Shown piece after piece: positions 1 through 8,390 of a DNA stretch of 64,000 bases. The translations under genes and the position numbers were made by a program. Below the pieces are notes generated by a model. It was not told the DNA's origin. It did not search any database and saw only the letters and a list, made by a program, of their open reading frames with translations. This DNA is from Candidatus Pantoea gossypiicola (lineage in GTDB: Bacteria > Pseudomonadota > Gammaproteobacteria > Enterobacterales > Enterobacteriaceae). The DNA lies in assembly GCF_008632075.1 (NCBI RefSeq), contig NZ_VWVM01000006.1:224986-288985 (forward strand). Reading direction: 5' to 3'. How positions within the stretch are numbered: the stretch's first letter is position 1; each line of letters starts with the position of its first letter.

Positions 1-969
1 AAAGGGAAGCTGAAGATCGATTATATCGGTATCAGCCTGATTACCTTAGGGCTGGGTTGCCTGCAGGTGATGCTGGATCGTGGAGAAGATGAGGACTGGT
101 TCGCTTCGCACTTTATCGTGCTGTTCGCAGTTCTTGCGCTGGTCGGTATCTTCGGGGCCATCTACTGGCTGATGTATGCCCGTAAGCCAGTGGTCGATAT
201 TCTGGTGATGAAAGACCGCAACTTCTGGGTGGCTGGCCTGCTGATGGCAGGGATGGCGATGATTCTCTATGGCAGCTCCGTAGTATTGCCACAGCTGGCG
301 CAGCAGGATCTGGGTTACACCGCCACCTGGTCAGGGCTGGTGCTGTCGCCCGGCGCAGTGCTGATTGTATTGACGATTCCGCTGGTGCTGAAACTGATGC
401 CGATTGTACAGACGCGATACATCATCGCTTTTGGCTTCAGCTGTCTGGCTGTGGCGTTTCTCTACTCCTCCACCTTAACGCCCAATGTCGATTTCAAAAC
501 ATTGGTGTTGATGCGCAGCGCACAGTCGATCGGGCTGGGCTTCCTGTTTGTCCCGCTCACGACTATCGCCTTTGTCACCATTCCACAGCGACTCAATGCT
601 GATGCCTCGGCGCTGTTTACCATGTTCCGTAACGTGGCGGGATCGATCGGGATCTCGCTGTCGACCGCGGCCATTACTGAGCGTGAACAGGTACGCTCGG
701 CGCATATGGTGCATAACATGACGCCGCTGAACGAGCCGTTCAACATTACGCTTCAGCACTGGGCGCAGGCGATACGTGATTTTACCTCGGCGGTGGGTGA
801 TCCCGTTACGCTGGCAACCGGACAGCTCTATCAGGAGATGATTGCGCAGTCGCGCATCCTCGCTTACATCGATGTCTTCTCAGGCCTGAGTATTGTCGCC
901 CTGATTTTGATTCCATTTTGCTGGCTGCTGTCGCCGATTAAGAGCGAAGGCAGTGCAGGAGCACACTAA
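1..969 (+). CDS. EmrB/QacA-type (DHA2) MFS drug efflux permease, 3' part
   Basis: The reading frame is open from base 1, so the start lies outside the window; the visible part is 322 codons. It holds the C-terminal half of a 14-helix major facilitator of the DHA2 (EmrB/QacA) group, an inner-membrane proton/drug antiporter. Several hydrophobic helices are visible, separated by short basic loops, with a typical DHA2 stretch (QSIGLGFLFVPLTTIAF) near the middle. A charged segment (MLDRGEDEDWF) follows the partial first helix. An outer-membrane channel gene starts 1 base after the stop, so the two probably form a tripartite pump with a fusion protein encoded upstream of the window. Substrate cannot be judged. 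Family assignment is firm; naming it emrB or emrY would be a guess. Confidence 0.85.
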   Translation, partial: KGKLKIDYIGISLITLGLGCLQVMLDRGEDEDWFASHFIVLFAVLALVGIFGAIYWLMYARKPVVDILVMKDRNFWVAGLLMAGMAMILYGSSVVLPQLAQQDLGYTATWSGLVLSPGAVLIVLTIPLVLKLMPIVQTRYIIAFGFSCLAVAFLYSSTLTPNVDFKTLVLMRSAQSIGLGFLFVPLTTIAFVTIPQRLNADASALFTMFRNVAGSIGISLSTAAITEREQVRSAHMVHNMTPLNEPFNITLQHWAQAIRDFTSAVGDPVTLATGQLYQEMIAQSRILAYIDVFSGLSIVALILIPFCWLLSPIKSEGSAGAH

Positions 970-970
970 C

Positions 971-2500
971 ATGAAGGTTTATTTCTCTCATCGCCTGAAA
1001 CCCCTGAGTTTACTGCTGGCCCTCGGGCTGGCAGGCTGCGCCGTCGGACCTGACTATCAGGCACCGAAACCCGCCGTGCCAGGCAGCTACAACACGCTGG
1101 ATTCGCAGGAAGCGTCAAAACCACAAACTGCCGCGATTAATTCCCGCTGGTGGCGCAGCTTCAACGATCCGCAGCTCGACAGCCTGATTGAACGGGCGAT
1201 CGCGGGCAACCTTAGCCTGCAGCAGACGGTGCTGCGCATTGCCGGGGCGCGTGAACAGCTGACGCAGGCGCAGGGGAGTCTGTTTCCCAGTCTGAACGGC
1301 TCGGCCAAAGTGACGCGTCAGCAGCTCGGACTTAAAGGCTTACTGGAATCCAATGGCGCTACCGATCAGCTCGACAGTAACGTAGCCAGCCAGCTCAATG
1401 GTCTGACTCAGCCGGTTAACCTCTATCAGGGCAGCTTTGATGCCAGCTGGGAACTCGATCTGTGGGGCAAAGTGCGCCGTCAGGTTGAGGCCGCCAATGC
1501 CCAGCAGCAGGTGGCGATTGAGCAGCGCAACGATGCGCTGGTCTCGCTGGAAGCCGAAGTGGCGCGAGCCTGGCTGCAGCTGCGTGGCGCGCAGAGCACC
1601 ATTCAGACGCTACAGCAGCAGATTGAGGTGGCGCAGCAGACCACCGAACTGACCCAAAGTCAGCAGCAGAATGGTCTGGCACCGCTGACCGATGTAGAAA
1701 ATGCCCGAGCCCAGCTCAGTACGCTGCAGGCGCAACTGCCGCAGTATCAGTCGCAGGCGCGACAGGCGATGAATGGGCTGGCGGTGCTGCTTGGTAAAAC
1801 GCCGGGTGCGCTGGATGCTGAACTCAGTACGCCAAAAGCGTTACCGCCGCTACCGCAGTTTGTCCCGGTGGGTATCCCCTCTACGCTGGCACGTCGTCGT
1901 CCTGATATTCGTCAGGCTGAAGCGACGCTTCATGCTCAAACCGCAGAGATTGGCGTGTCAGTGGCGCAGCTTTTCCCGAGCCTGTCCCTGACGGGTCAGC
2001 TGGGCGTGCGCAATACCGACGTTAGCTATCTGGATAACTGGAGCAGCCATTTCTACAGTTATGGTCCGTCGTTGTCGATTCCGATCTTCCAGGGTGGACA
2101 GCTGGTGTCGAGCGTGAAACTTGCCCGGGCGCAGCAGGCCAGCGCCGCGCTGGATTATCGTCAGACGGTGCTGACGGCGTTGCAGGATGTGGAGAATGCG
2201 CTGGTCAGCTATCGCGCCGATCAGCAGCGTGTTACCGCGCTGGATGAGACGACCGGTGCTCTTCAGCGCGCCTTTGATCTCGCCAGCGACAGTTACCGGC
2301 AGGGGCTTTCAACCTTCCTCGAGGTGCTGGATGCACAGCGTCAGCTGGCACAGGCGCAGGAGCAGGCGACACAGGCGCGGATGCAGAGCGCGCTTGATTT
2401 AGTCGCGCTCTATAAAGCACTGGGCGGCGGCTGGGAAACCTATCAGAACGTTGAGATGCCGAAATATCCGGTATTTGGTCCGGCCACCCAGGCAAATTAG
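971..2500 (+). CDS. Outer-membrane efflux lipoprotein, NodT/OprM (TolC-like) family
   Basis: This 509-residue protein is the outer-membrane channel of a tripartite efflux system. The N-terminus is a lipoprotein signal with lipobox LAGC, Cys about residue 23, followed by the family hallmark AVGPDYQAP. Two long alpha-helical coiled regions rich in Q, A and R match the duplicated OEP domains that build the periplasmic tunnel. The ATG at 971 was chosen because it lies just upstream of the signal peptide; an in-frame codon at 953 would overlap the permease and add a meaningless extension. It is one base from the stop of the DHA2 permease, which implies an operon. The partner permease being MFS rather than RND means the usual 'RND channel' label should be read as a family name only. 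Confidence 0.9.
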   Translation: MKVYFSHRLKPLSLLLALGLAGCAVGPDYQAPKPAVPGSYNTLDSQEASKPQTAAINSRWWRSFNDPQLDSLIERAIAGNLSLQQTVLRIAGAREQLTQAQGSLFPSLNGSAKVTRQQLGLKGLLESNGATDQLDSNVASQLNGLTQPVNLYQGSFDASWELDLWGKVRRQVEAANAQQQVAIEQRNDALVSLEAEVARAWLQLRGAQSTIQTLQQQIEVAQQTTELTQSQQQNGLAPLTDVENARAQLSTLQAQLPQYQSQARQAMNGLAVLLGKTPGALDAELSTPKALPPLPQFVPVGIPSTLARRRPDIRQAEATLHAQTAEIGVSVAQLFPSLSLTGQLGVRNTDVSYLDNWSSHFYSYGPSLSIPIFQGGQLVSSVKLARAQQASAALDYRQTVLTALQDVENALVSYRADQQRVTALDETTGALQRAFDLASDSYRQGLSTFLEVLDAQRQLAQAQEQATQARMQSALDLVALYKALGGGWETYQNVEMPKYPVFGPATQAN

Positions 2501-2506
2501 TCCTCT

Positions 2507-2546
2507 GGCGGTCGCTGTCTCAGTGCAGTAACCGCCCTTAATTTTT
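2507..2546 (+). terminator. Possible terminator after the efflux operon
   Basis: Arms GGCGGT and ACCGCC enclose an 18-nt region containing a small CTG/CAG pair, followed by a T-rich run (TTAATTTTT). It lies directly after the channel gene. The stem is short, so this is a moderate call. Confidence 0.4.
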
Positions 2547-3307
2547 CTCCCTGTCAGCCGTACGTCAGATGCTGACAGCCTCGCCTGGCTATACATGATT
2601 ATCTAACCTGTTGAATAACGGGGTATCTCACCGCCGCTGTGCCCGACACAGGTAGCAGAAAATAAACGCGTGATAAACACAGGGTTATTATCAGCAGCTG
2701 TGAAGTGACGTTATTTTTACGTTGCTGCTCTATTCTGATTCAGCTCTTTGAGCTTCATCACCTTTCTGAATTTATTTCCTGGGCGGATTTTTTAAGTTGC
2801 CTCATGTCCGGGCAAGTAAGCCGGACGCAACTAAACCTCCGCCTTCGTCAGCCAGAACTGTTATTGCGTCGCTGAGGGGACTGCGAATAATCTGACTCTG
2901 TTGCTAAACGCAGCGGCAAAAAAAGGTTAACAGATGGCAACAGGCATTTTTAAAAATTCACCAGGGCGGTAATTATTTTGCGCTATTTAACGGCCTGGAG
3001 GGGGATTTTTAAGCATAAACTGTAAGCTGGTGTGACTGAGATCGCGATCAGAGCACGTTTTTAATCTGCTATCGCCAGGTGCGCCACCGTAAATAATGAT
3101 GCTATGAAAACCCACTTAGTGGATAAGGTAAACGGTCAGCTTTCGGTATAAAGCCTCTGAAATCGTTTTCAACAATGCAACCTGAGCACGATTTGTTGTT
3201 AATTCAGCGTTAATAAAACGTCAGGCACTGCCGATTTTAATAGTGCTCTTTTGTCTGAATTAATACTTAAGAATTATCTGGAGCGTAAAAATAATTTATT
3301 TTTTTAT
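2547..3307. other. Noncoding region upstream of the H-NS family gene
   Basis: No convincing reading frame was found on either strand. The left third is mixed in composition. The right half becomes AT-rich, with T and A runs (for example around 3285-3310), which suits curved DNA and H-NS autoregulation, though that is inference. No tRNA, IS end or riboswitch was recognised. Confidence 0.5.
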
Positions 3308-3335
3308 TTGAATTAGGTAATCTTGGCGCTACAGT
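3308..3335 (+). promoter_or_regulatory. Candidate sigma-70 promoter of the H-NS gene
   Basis: TTGAAT at 3308-3313 and TACAGT at 3330-3335 are separated by 16 bases. They lie 33 bases before the start codon, in AT-rich DNA. Recognition is by eye only. Confidence 0.35.
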
Positions 3336-3367
3336 TTTATTAACCCCCCTTAATCAAGGACATTGTG

Positions 3368-3769
3368 ATGAGTGACGCATTTAAAGTACTGAACAATATT
3401 CGCACATTACGTGCCCAGGCTCGTGAACTGCCACTGAGCGATCTTGAAGAGATCCTGGAAAAATTAACCGTTGTTGTTACTGAGCGCCGTGAAGAAGCAG
3501 AAGCGGAAGAGACGCAGAATCGCGAAAAAGAAGAAAAGCTGTCTAAATATCGCGAAATGCTGCTGGCTGACGGCATCGATCCTAATGAATTATTAGGTGC
3601 GCTGGAAAGCGGAAAAAAACGTACCAAGCGTGCGCCGCGTCCGGCTAAATATTCTTACACCGACGAAAACGGTGAGCAGAAATCATGGACAGGTCAGGGC
3701 CGCACCCCGGCAGCGATTAAAAAAGCGCTGGATTCCGGTAAAAGCCTGGACAGTTTCCTGATCGATTGA
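3368..3769 (+). CDS. hns: H-NS family nucleoid-associated silencing protein
   Basis: The 133-residue protein is a nucleoid-structuring protein that binds AT-rich DNA and silences promoters. The N-terminal half (1-60) is a charged coiled coil starting [13 protein letters not shown], as in H-NS. A basic linker ([12 protein letters not shown]) follows, then the C-terminal DNA-binding domain with the minor-groove loop WTGQGRTP near residue 105. ATG 3368 has an AAGGA ribosome site; GTG 3365 just before it is less likely. The linker is shorter than that of E. coli H-NS (137 aa), and some features, such as the ending [10 protein letters not shown], recall StpA. The locus is not the galU/tdk neighbourhood of E. 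coli hns, so this may be an H-NS paralogue. A terminator follows. Confidence 0.85.
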   Translation: MSDAFKVLNNIRTLRAQARELPLSDLEEILEKLTVVVTERREEAEAEETQNREKEEKLSKYREMLLADGIDPNELLGALESGKKRTKRAPRPAKYSYTDENGEQKSWTGQGRTPAAIKKALDSGKSLDSFLID

Positions 3770-3792
3770 TCAACACAATCCTTGTAAGTGGG

Positions 3793-3828
3793 AGCCGGGG
3801 GGCCATTATGGTCCTCCGGCTTTTTTTT
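3793..3828 (+). terminator. Rho-independent terminator of the H-NS gene
   Basis: The stem AGCCGGGGGGCC/GGTCCTCCGGCT (with G-T pairs) has loop ATTAT and is followed by eight T. It lies 23 bases after the H-NS stop. Confidence 0.9.
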
Positions 3829-3949
3829 ATTTCTGTCGGGATATCAATCACCCCGCCAGGAATCCGCGCCTGACGCTGGCGTGCGCTGCGTCACATCTGG
3901 CATAATAGCCGCCGTTTTTTCATCCATTCTCTTCACAAAGGTCAATGCC

Positions 3950-5542
3950 GTGTTAGTTAGCAGCAATATCACCATGCAGTTTGGCAGCAAGCCACTGTTC
4001 GAAAATATCTCCGTTAAATTTGGCGGCGGTAATCGTTACGGTTTAATCGGTGCGAACGGCAGCGGAAAATCCACCTTCATGAAGATTTTGGGTGGCGATC
4101 TGGTGCCTTCAGGCGGCAACGTCTCTTACGATCCTAACGAGCGCATTGGTAAGTTGCGTCAGGATCAGTTCGCCTTTGAACAATTCAGCGTGCTGGACAC
4201 CGTTATCATGGGTCACCATGAATTATGGGAAGTAAAGCAGGAGCGCGACCGCATTTATTCTTTGCCAGAAATGAGCGAAGAAGAGGGGTATAAAGTCGGC
4301 GATCTTGAAGCACTTTACGGTGAAATGGATGGCTATAGCGCCGAGTCGCGTGCCGGTGAATTATTACTCGGCGTCGGCATTCCGGTTGAACAGCATTATG
4401 GCCCGATGAGCGAAATCGCCCCTGGCTTTAAATTACGTGTGCTGCTGGCGCAGGCGCTGTTTTCTAATCCGGATATTTTGTTACTCGACGAGCCGACGAA
4501 CAACCTGGACATCGATACAATTCGCTGGCTGGAGCAGGTGCTGAACGAGCGTGACAGCACCATGATTATCATTTCGCATGACCGTCACTTCCTTAATATG
4601 GTTTGCACCCACATGGCCGATTTGGATTATGGCGAGCTGCGGGTTTATTCCGGTAATTATGACGAATATATGACCGCGGCAACGCAGGCACGTGAACGTC
4701 TGTTATCTGATAATGCCAGGAAGAAAGCGCAGATAGCTGACTTACAATCTTTCGTCAGTCGTTTTAGCGCCAACGCCTCTAAATCACGCCAGGCGACATC
4801 ACGCGCTAAGCAGATGGATAAAATTAAACTGGATGAAGTGAAAGCATCCAGTCGTCAGAACCCATTTATCCGCTTTGAGCAGGACAAGAAACTGTTCCGT
4901 AATGCGCTGGAAGTTGAAGGATTAACCAAAGGATTTGATAACGGTCCGCTGTTTAAGAATTTAAATCTGCTGCTGGAAGTGGGTGAGAAGCTGGCGGTAA
5001 TTGGTGCCAACGGTATTGGTAAGTCAACGCTGCTGAAAACGCTGGTGGGTCAGCTTACGCCAGATAATGGCACGGTTAAATGGTCAGAGAATGCGCGTAT
5101 TGGTTATTACGCTCAGGATCACGCCGATGATTTTGCCAATGATCTGACAGTATTTGACTGGATGAGTCAGTGGAAACAGCCGGGCGATGATGAGCAGACC
5201 ATTCGCGGTATTCTCGGTCGTCTGCTGTTTTCGCAGGATGATATTAAGAAGCCAGCCAAAGTGCTTTCCGGTGGTGAGAAGGGTCGTATGCTGTTCGGTA
5301 AGCTGATGATGGAAAAACCGAACATTCTGATTATGGATGAGCCGACCAACCACCTCGATATGGAGTCGATTGAATCGCTCAATATGGCGCTGGAGATGTA
5401 TGAAGGCACACTGGTGTTTGTTTCGCATGACCGCGAGTTTGTCAGCTCGCTGGCAACCCGTGTGATTGAGTTGAAAGCAGACGAGGTGGTGGACTTCACC
5501 GGTAATTACGAAGATTATCTGCGAAGTCAGGGTATTGTCTGA
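3950..5542 (+). CDS. ybiT: ABC-F translation factor YbiT (EttA paralogue)
   Basis: This 530-residue protein has two ATP-binding cassettes and no membrane domain. It belongs to the ABC-F family, which acts at the ribosomal E site to rescue or tune translation. Walker A motifs are GANGSGKS near residue 36 and GANGIGKS in the second half. Walker B/D-loop stretches [11 protein letters not shown] and [11 protein letters not shown] are followed by switch histidines ([14 protein letters not shown]). The linker between the cassettes is charged ([19 protein letters not shown]), as in ABC-F proteins. The start is GTG at 3950 with upstream AAAGG; it gives exactly the E. coli YbiT length. A longer in-frame extension upstream would run through the preceding terminator and is rejected. 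The gene is monocistronic with its own terminator. Confidence 0.95.
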   Translation: MLVSSNITMQFGSKPLFENISVKFGGGNRYGLIGANGSGKSTFMKILGGDLVPSGGNVSYDPNERIGKLRQDQFAFEQFSVLDTVIMGHHELWEVKQERDRIYSLPEMSEEEGYKVGDLEALYGEMDGYSAESRAGELLLGVGIPVEQHYGPMSEIAPGFKLRVLLAQALFSNPDILLLDEPTNNLDIDTIRWLEQVLNERDSTMIIISHDRHFLNMVCTHMADLDYGELRVYSGNYDEYMTAATQARERLLSDNARKKAQIADLQSFVSRFSANASKSRQATSRAKQMDKIKLDEVKASSRQNPFIRFEQDKKLFRNALEVEGLTKGFDNGPLFKNLNLLLEVGEKLAVIGANGIGKSTLLKTLVGQLTPDNGTVKWSENARIGYYAQDHADDFANDLTVFDWMSQWKQPGDDEQTIRGILGRLLFSQDDIKKPAKVLSGGEKGRMLFGKLMMEKPNILIMDEPTNHLDMESIESLNMALEMYEGTLVFVSHDREFVSSLATRVIELKADEVVDFTGNYEDYLRSQGIV

Positions 5543-5544
5543 TA

Positions 5545-5579
5545 AAAACCGGGGTGGCGCAGGCCACCCCGGTTTTTTT
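5545..5579 (+). terminator. Terminator of ybiT
   Basis: The perfect stem CCGGGGTGG/CCACCCCGG lies just after the ybiT stop and is followed by seven T. The A run before it could also let it act in the other direction. Confidence 0.92.
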
Positions 5580-5610
5580 GCCCTGTGGTGCTGAGCGCCC
5601 ATTGATAGAT

Positions 5611-5665
5611 TAAGCGACTTTCCGATCTGACCGTGTTCCCTAAGCAGGTAAAACGCCACCACTGT
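5611..5665 (+). repeat. Dispersed intergenic repeat, arm copy 1
   Basis: The first 27 bases (5611-5637, beginning TAAGCGACTTTCCGATCTGA) are identical to 6065-6091, and a third related copy lies at 20686-20740. Similarity continues as (A/G)AGC(A/G)GGTAA and a CACCACTGT-like tail. No reading frame in it is credible. Confidence 0.75.
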
Positions 5666-5674
5666 ACGGGCTTC

Positions 5675-5778
5675 AGGGAGCATACGCCTTTCGCAAAGAC
5701 GCAAAAGACGCCATCCATGGCATGCTCAGCGCGGGCCATCCCTGGCCCGCTATGCTTTGCTACAGGCGTATGCTCCCT
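5675..5778. repeat. 104-bp palindromic (MITE-like) intergenic element
   Basis: Perfect 15-bp inverted ends AGGGAGCATACGCCT (5675-5689) and AGGCGTATGCTCCCT (5764-5778) enclose two further palindromic motifs: GCCATCCATGGC (5710-5721) and the stem GCGGGCCA/TGGCCCGC (5731-5750). The core 5695-5727 matches the reverse complement of 20661-20693 at 30 of 33 bases. It encodes nothing and looks like a small non-autonomous repeat. Confidence 0.75.
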
Positions 5779-5916
5779 TCGCTTTAAGTTTTGAGTTGTC
5801 TGTAAGTGGATTGAGCGTGGGATTGGGGAGTGTGCTCGACGTAGGCCCCCATAGCTATGACTTCTGACAAAACCTGCTCGGGAATTATCTGACAGCAACG
5901 CAAATGTTCAAGGCGC

Positions 5917-6095
5917 AGGGAACGCGGTCAGAGGAGGAAAGCGTCCCTCGACTGGGACAAAAACGCCGGGAGCGTTTTTGAACAACGCAAAGCGTTGGCC
6001 CGTTTACGGGCGCACCTCAGGGATGAGGTGCGTAATCGCGCGGGCAGAGTGTCCAGGGATGGTTTAAGCGACTTTCCGATCTGACCGTGTTTCCG
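5917..6095. repeat. Inverted-arm repeat enclosing five consecutive hairpins
   Basis: The left arm at about 5919-5940 (GGAACGCGGTCAGAGGAGGAAA) is an imperfect inverse of the right arm at about 6072-6093 (TTTCCGATCTGACCGTGTTTCC). Between them lie five hairpins almost end to end: GTCCC/GGGAC (5943-5958), AAAAACGC/GCGTTTTT (5959-5979), CAACGC/GCGTTG (5983-5997), GCCCGT/ACGGGC (5998-6011) and CGCACCTCA/TGAGGTGCG (6011-6032). This structure is not explained by the flanking genes. Confidence 0.75.
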
Positions 6096-6120
6096 AAGCG
6101 GGTAAGATCTCATCACTGTG
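6065..6120 (+). repeat. Dispersed intergenic repeat, arm copy 2
   Basis: The first 27 bases are identical to 5611-5637. The copy runs up to the base before the moeB stop codon and serves as the right arm of the 5917-6095 element. Its tail GGGTAAGATCTCATCACTG resembles the tail of the copy at 20.7 kb. Confidence 0.75.
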
Positions 6121-6121
6121 C

Positions 6122-6898
6122 TCAAAAATCAGATGTTTTGCTATCCTCACCGCCACACACTTCACAGTGCGCGTCCTGCGCGACGTTCATGCTGCGGAAT
6201 TCCGCGCTCATCGCATCGTACATCAGCAACCGGCTGGTGGCGGGCGTGCCGAATGCGGTCAGCACTTTAATGGCTTCCATCGCCTGCATTGCGCCAATCA
6301 CGCCGACCAGCGGAGCCATGACGCCCGCTTCCACACAGCTCAGGGTCTGTTCACCAAACAGGCGGCTGATGCAGCGATAGCAGGGCGTGCCGGGCTGCCA
6401 GTTGAATACGCTGATCTGACCTTCCATCCGAATCGCAGCGCCTGAGACCAGTGGTATCCGCTGCTGACGACAGAGCCGGTTAAGCTGCTCACGCACCGCG
6501 ACATTATCGGTGCAGTCCAGCACCACCTGCTGTTGGGCGATTAGCGCCAGCAGCGCTGCATCGTCAAGCTGTCCGTTGACCGCATGCAACTGGCAGTGCG
6601 GATTGATGGCGGCCAGGCTGTGTGCGGCGGAGTCTACTTTGGCGCGGCCAATATCCGCGTCATGGTGCAGAATCTGCCGTTGCAGGTTGGAGTGCGACAC
6701 GGTATCGAAGTCAAGCAGCGTCAGGCTGCCGACGCCGGCAGAAGCAAGGTAGGGCGCAGCGGCACAGCCAAGCCCGCCCAGCCCGACAACCAGCGCGCGA
6801 CTGGCTTTCAGCCGCTCCTGACCATCAAAATCAAAGCCGCGCAGAACGATCTGCCGGTTGTAGCGCAGCATCTCCTCATCACTTAATTCAGGCAGCAT
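6122..6898 (-). CDS. moeB: Molybdopterin-synthase adenylyltransferase MoeB
   Basis: MoeB adenylates the C-terminal glycine of MoaD so that it can be converted to thiocarboxylate for molybdopterin synthesis in the cytoplasm. The 258-residue protein has the ThiF/E1 fold: nucleotide loop GLGGLG at about 39-44, the arginine stretch RYNRQIVLRGFD at the N-terminus, and zinc-binding pairs CYRC and CEVC near the middle and C-terminus. It begins immediately after the moeA stop (6898/6899), so the two are translated from one message. Its own stop is TGA at 6122-6124, one base from a dispersed repeat. Length is about that of the E. coli protein. Confidence 0.96.
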   Translation of the reverse strand: MLPELSDEEMLRYNRQIVLRGFDFDGQERLKASRALVVGLGGLGCAAAPYLASAGVGSLTLLDFDTVSHSNLQRQILHHDADIGRAKVDSAAHSLAAINPHCQLHAVNGQLDDAALLALIAQQQVVLDCTDNVAVREQLNRLCRQQRIPLVSGAAIRMEGQISVFNWQPGTPCYRCISRLFGEQTLSCVEAGVMAPLVGVIGAMQAMEAIKVLTAFGTPATSRLLMYDAMSAEFRSMNVAQDAHCEVCGGEDSKTSDF

Positions 6899-8134
6899 TT
6901 ACGCCTCCAGCAGGGCGTTAAACGGTTCCACCTCAACCCATTCACCAGCCTCTACGTTACCGCGATCCCGTTCCAGCACAATAAAGCAGTTCGCCTGGGC
7001 AAAAGAGCTGAAGACGTGCGAACCCTGCATCCCGGTGGTCTCCACCTCCAGTTCACCCTGTGCGTTCTGGCGCAGGATGCCGCGCTGGAAGTCGAGGCGA
7101 CCCGGTGACTTTTTCAGGCGCGAGGCGCAGCGCACTTTCTGACGGGATGGCAAGGCGGATTTCTGCTGGCCGGTGAGGGTGGCAAGCAGCGGCTGCACCA
7201 GTTGATAGAAAGTGACCGCGGCGGAGACCGGATTGCCCGGCAGGCCACAGAACCAGCTGCTGTTAAGGCGGCCAAAAGCAAATGGCTTGCCGGGTTTGAT
7301 CGCCAGCTTCCAGAAACTGATTGCACCAAGCTCTTCCAGCATGCTTTTGGTGAAGTCCGCTTCACCCACCGAGACACCGCCGGTACTGATTACCACATCA
7401 GCCTGCCGATCTGCCTCTTCAAAGGCTGCGCGAAGGGCGACGGGATCATCTTTGATGATGCCAAGATCGATGACCTCACAGCCGAGCTTATGCAGCATCA
7501 GCGAGACGGCAAACCGGTTGGTGTCGTAAATCTGTCCATCTGCCAGCGGCTCGCCAACCGGCTGAAGTTCATCACCGGTTGAGAAGATCGCGACCCGAAG
7601 TTTTCGCAGTACGCGGACCTGGGCGATGCCCAGCGAGGCGAGCAGCGGCAGCTCGGCAGCACCCAGGCGCGTACCGGCTTGCAGCACCACATGGCCGGGC
7701 TGAATATCATCACCGGTCAGGCGAATATTCTGTCCCTGACGCACCGGCGCGGTAATCACAATCGCCTCGCCCTGAGTTTCGGTCTGCTCCTGCATTACTA
7801 CCGCTTCACAGCCAGCGGGTACCGGCGCACCGGTCATGATGCGAATCACGCTGCCCTGAGGCCACTCACCGCTGAACGGTGCGCCAGCAAAGGCCTTGCC
7901 TGCTACCGGAAGCGGCTGTCCGCTGCTAACATCGGCCAGCCTGACGGCGTACCCGTCCATCGCGGCGTTATCAAAGGGCGGCACGGCAATCGGTGAGGTG
8001 ACTACGGTTGCGGTGATGCGCCCGACCGCCTCGGCCAGCGGCACACTCAGCGAGTCGGTGACGGGCGTCAGCTGTGACAGCATTTTTTGTTGCGCCTCCT
8101 CAAGGGAGATCAAACCTGCAGTAAAACTTTCCAT
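6899..8134 (-). CDS. moeA: Molybdopterin molybdotransferase MoeA
   Basis: MoeA inserts molybdate into adenylated molybdopterin, the last common step of molybdenum-cofactor synthesis. The 411-residue sequence shows the MoeA N-terminal domain ([13 protein letters not shown], then [16 protein letters not shown]), the MoCF-binding domain with [11 protein letters not shown] and [12 protein letters not shown], and the domain IV segment ending at the C-terminus. Length equals that of the E. coli enzyme. It is the first gene of the moeAB pair and is divergent from iaaA, with a 256-bp intergenic region that must carry promoters for both directions. No molybdate- or oxygen-responsive site was recognised with confidence there. 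Confidence 0.96.
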   Translation of the reverse strand: MESFTAGLISLEEAQQKMLSQLTPVTDSLSVPLAEAVGRITATVVTSPIAVPPFDNAAMDGYAVRLADVSSGQPLPVAGKAFAGAPFSGEWPQGSVIRIMTGAPVPAGCEAVVMQEQTETQGEAIVITAPVRQGQNIRLTGDDIQPGHVVLQAGTRLGAAELPLLASLGIAQVRVLRKLRVAIFSTGDELQPVGEPLADGQIYDTNRFAVSLMLHKLGCEVIDLGIIKDDPVALRAAFEEADRQADVVISTGGVSVGEADFTKSMLEELGAISFWKLAIKPGKPFAFGRLNSSWFCGLPGNPVSAAVTFYQLVQPLLATLTGQQKSALPSRQKVRCASRLKKSPGRLDFQRGILRQNAQGELEVETTGMQGSHVFSSFAQANCFIVLERDRGNVEAGEWVEVEPFNALLEA

Positions 8135-8390
8135 GAACGGTCCAGCCTGGTTATGTCAGATGCTGCCTATTATGGTGGGAATTGGTCGCTGAGTCACATC
8201 GGTGTCGTTCTGACTTGCCGGAGGTTGTGGCCAAAGTGAAATATGGCGGTAAGAAAAGGTTATAACCACAGGAACAGTTTCCCCTTTACAACCCTTAGCA
8301 GGCTTTCTATAGTCAAAAATCACCAAAAATGGGTGAAAACCATTTTAAATCAGTGTTTTTCGTCCTGATGCAACCACAGGGTAAAGCGTT

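Noticed and set aside
3788..3949. 54-codon N-terminal extension of ybiT
   Set aside because: It would run through the terminator of the H-NS gene; composition is unlike YbiT.
5527..5898. 123-codon reverse frame across the ybiT terminator and repeats
   Set aside because: It reads through a terminator stem and palindromes.
5928..6125. 65-codon reverse frame in the repeat block
   Set aside because: It is made wholly of hairpin repeats; such frames recur as spurious genes in repeat elements.
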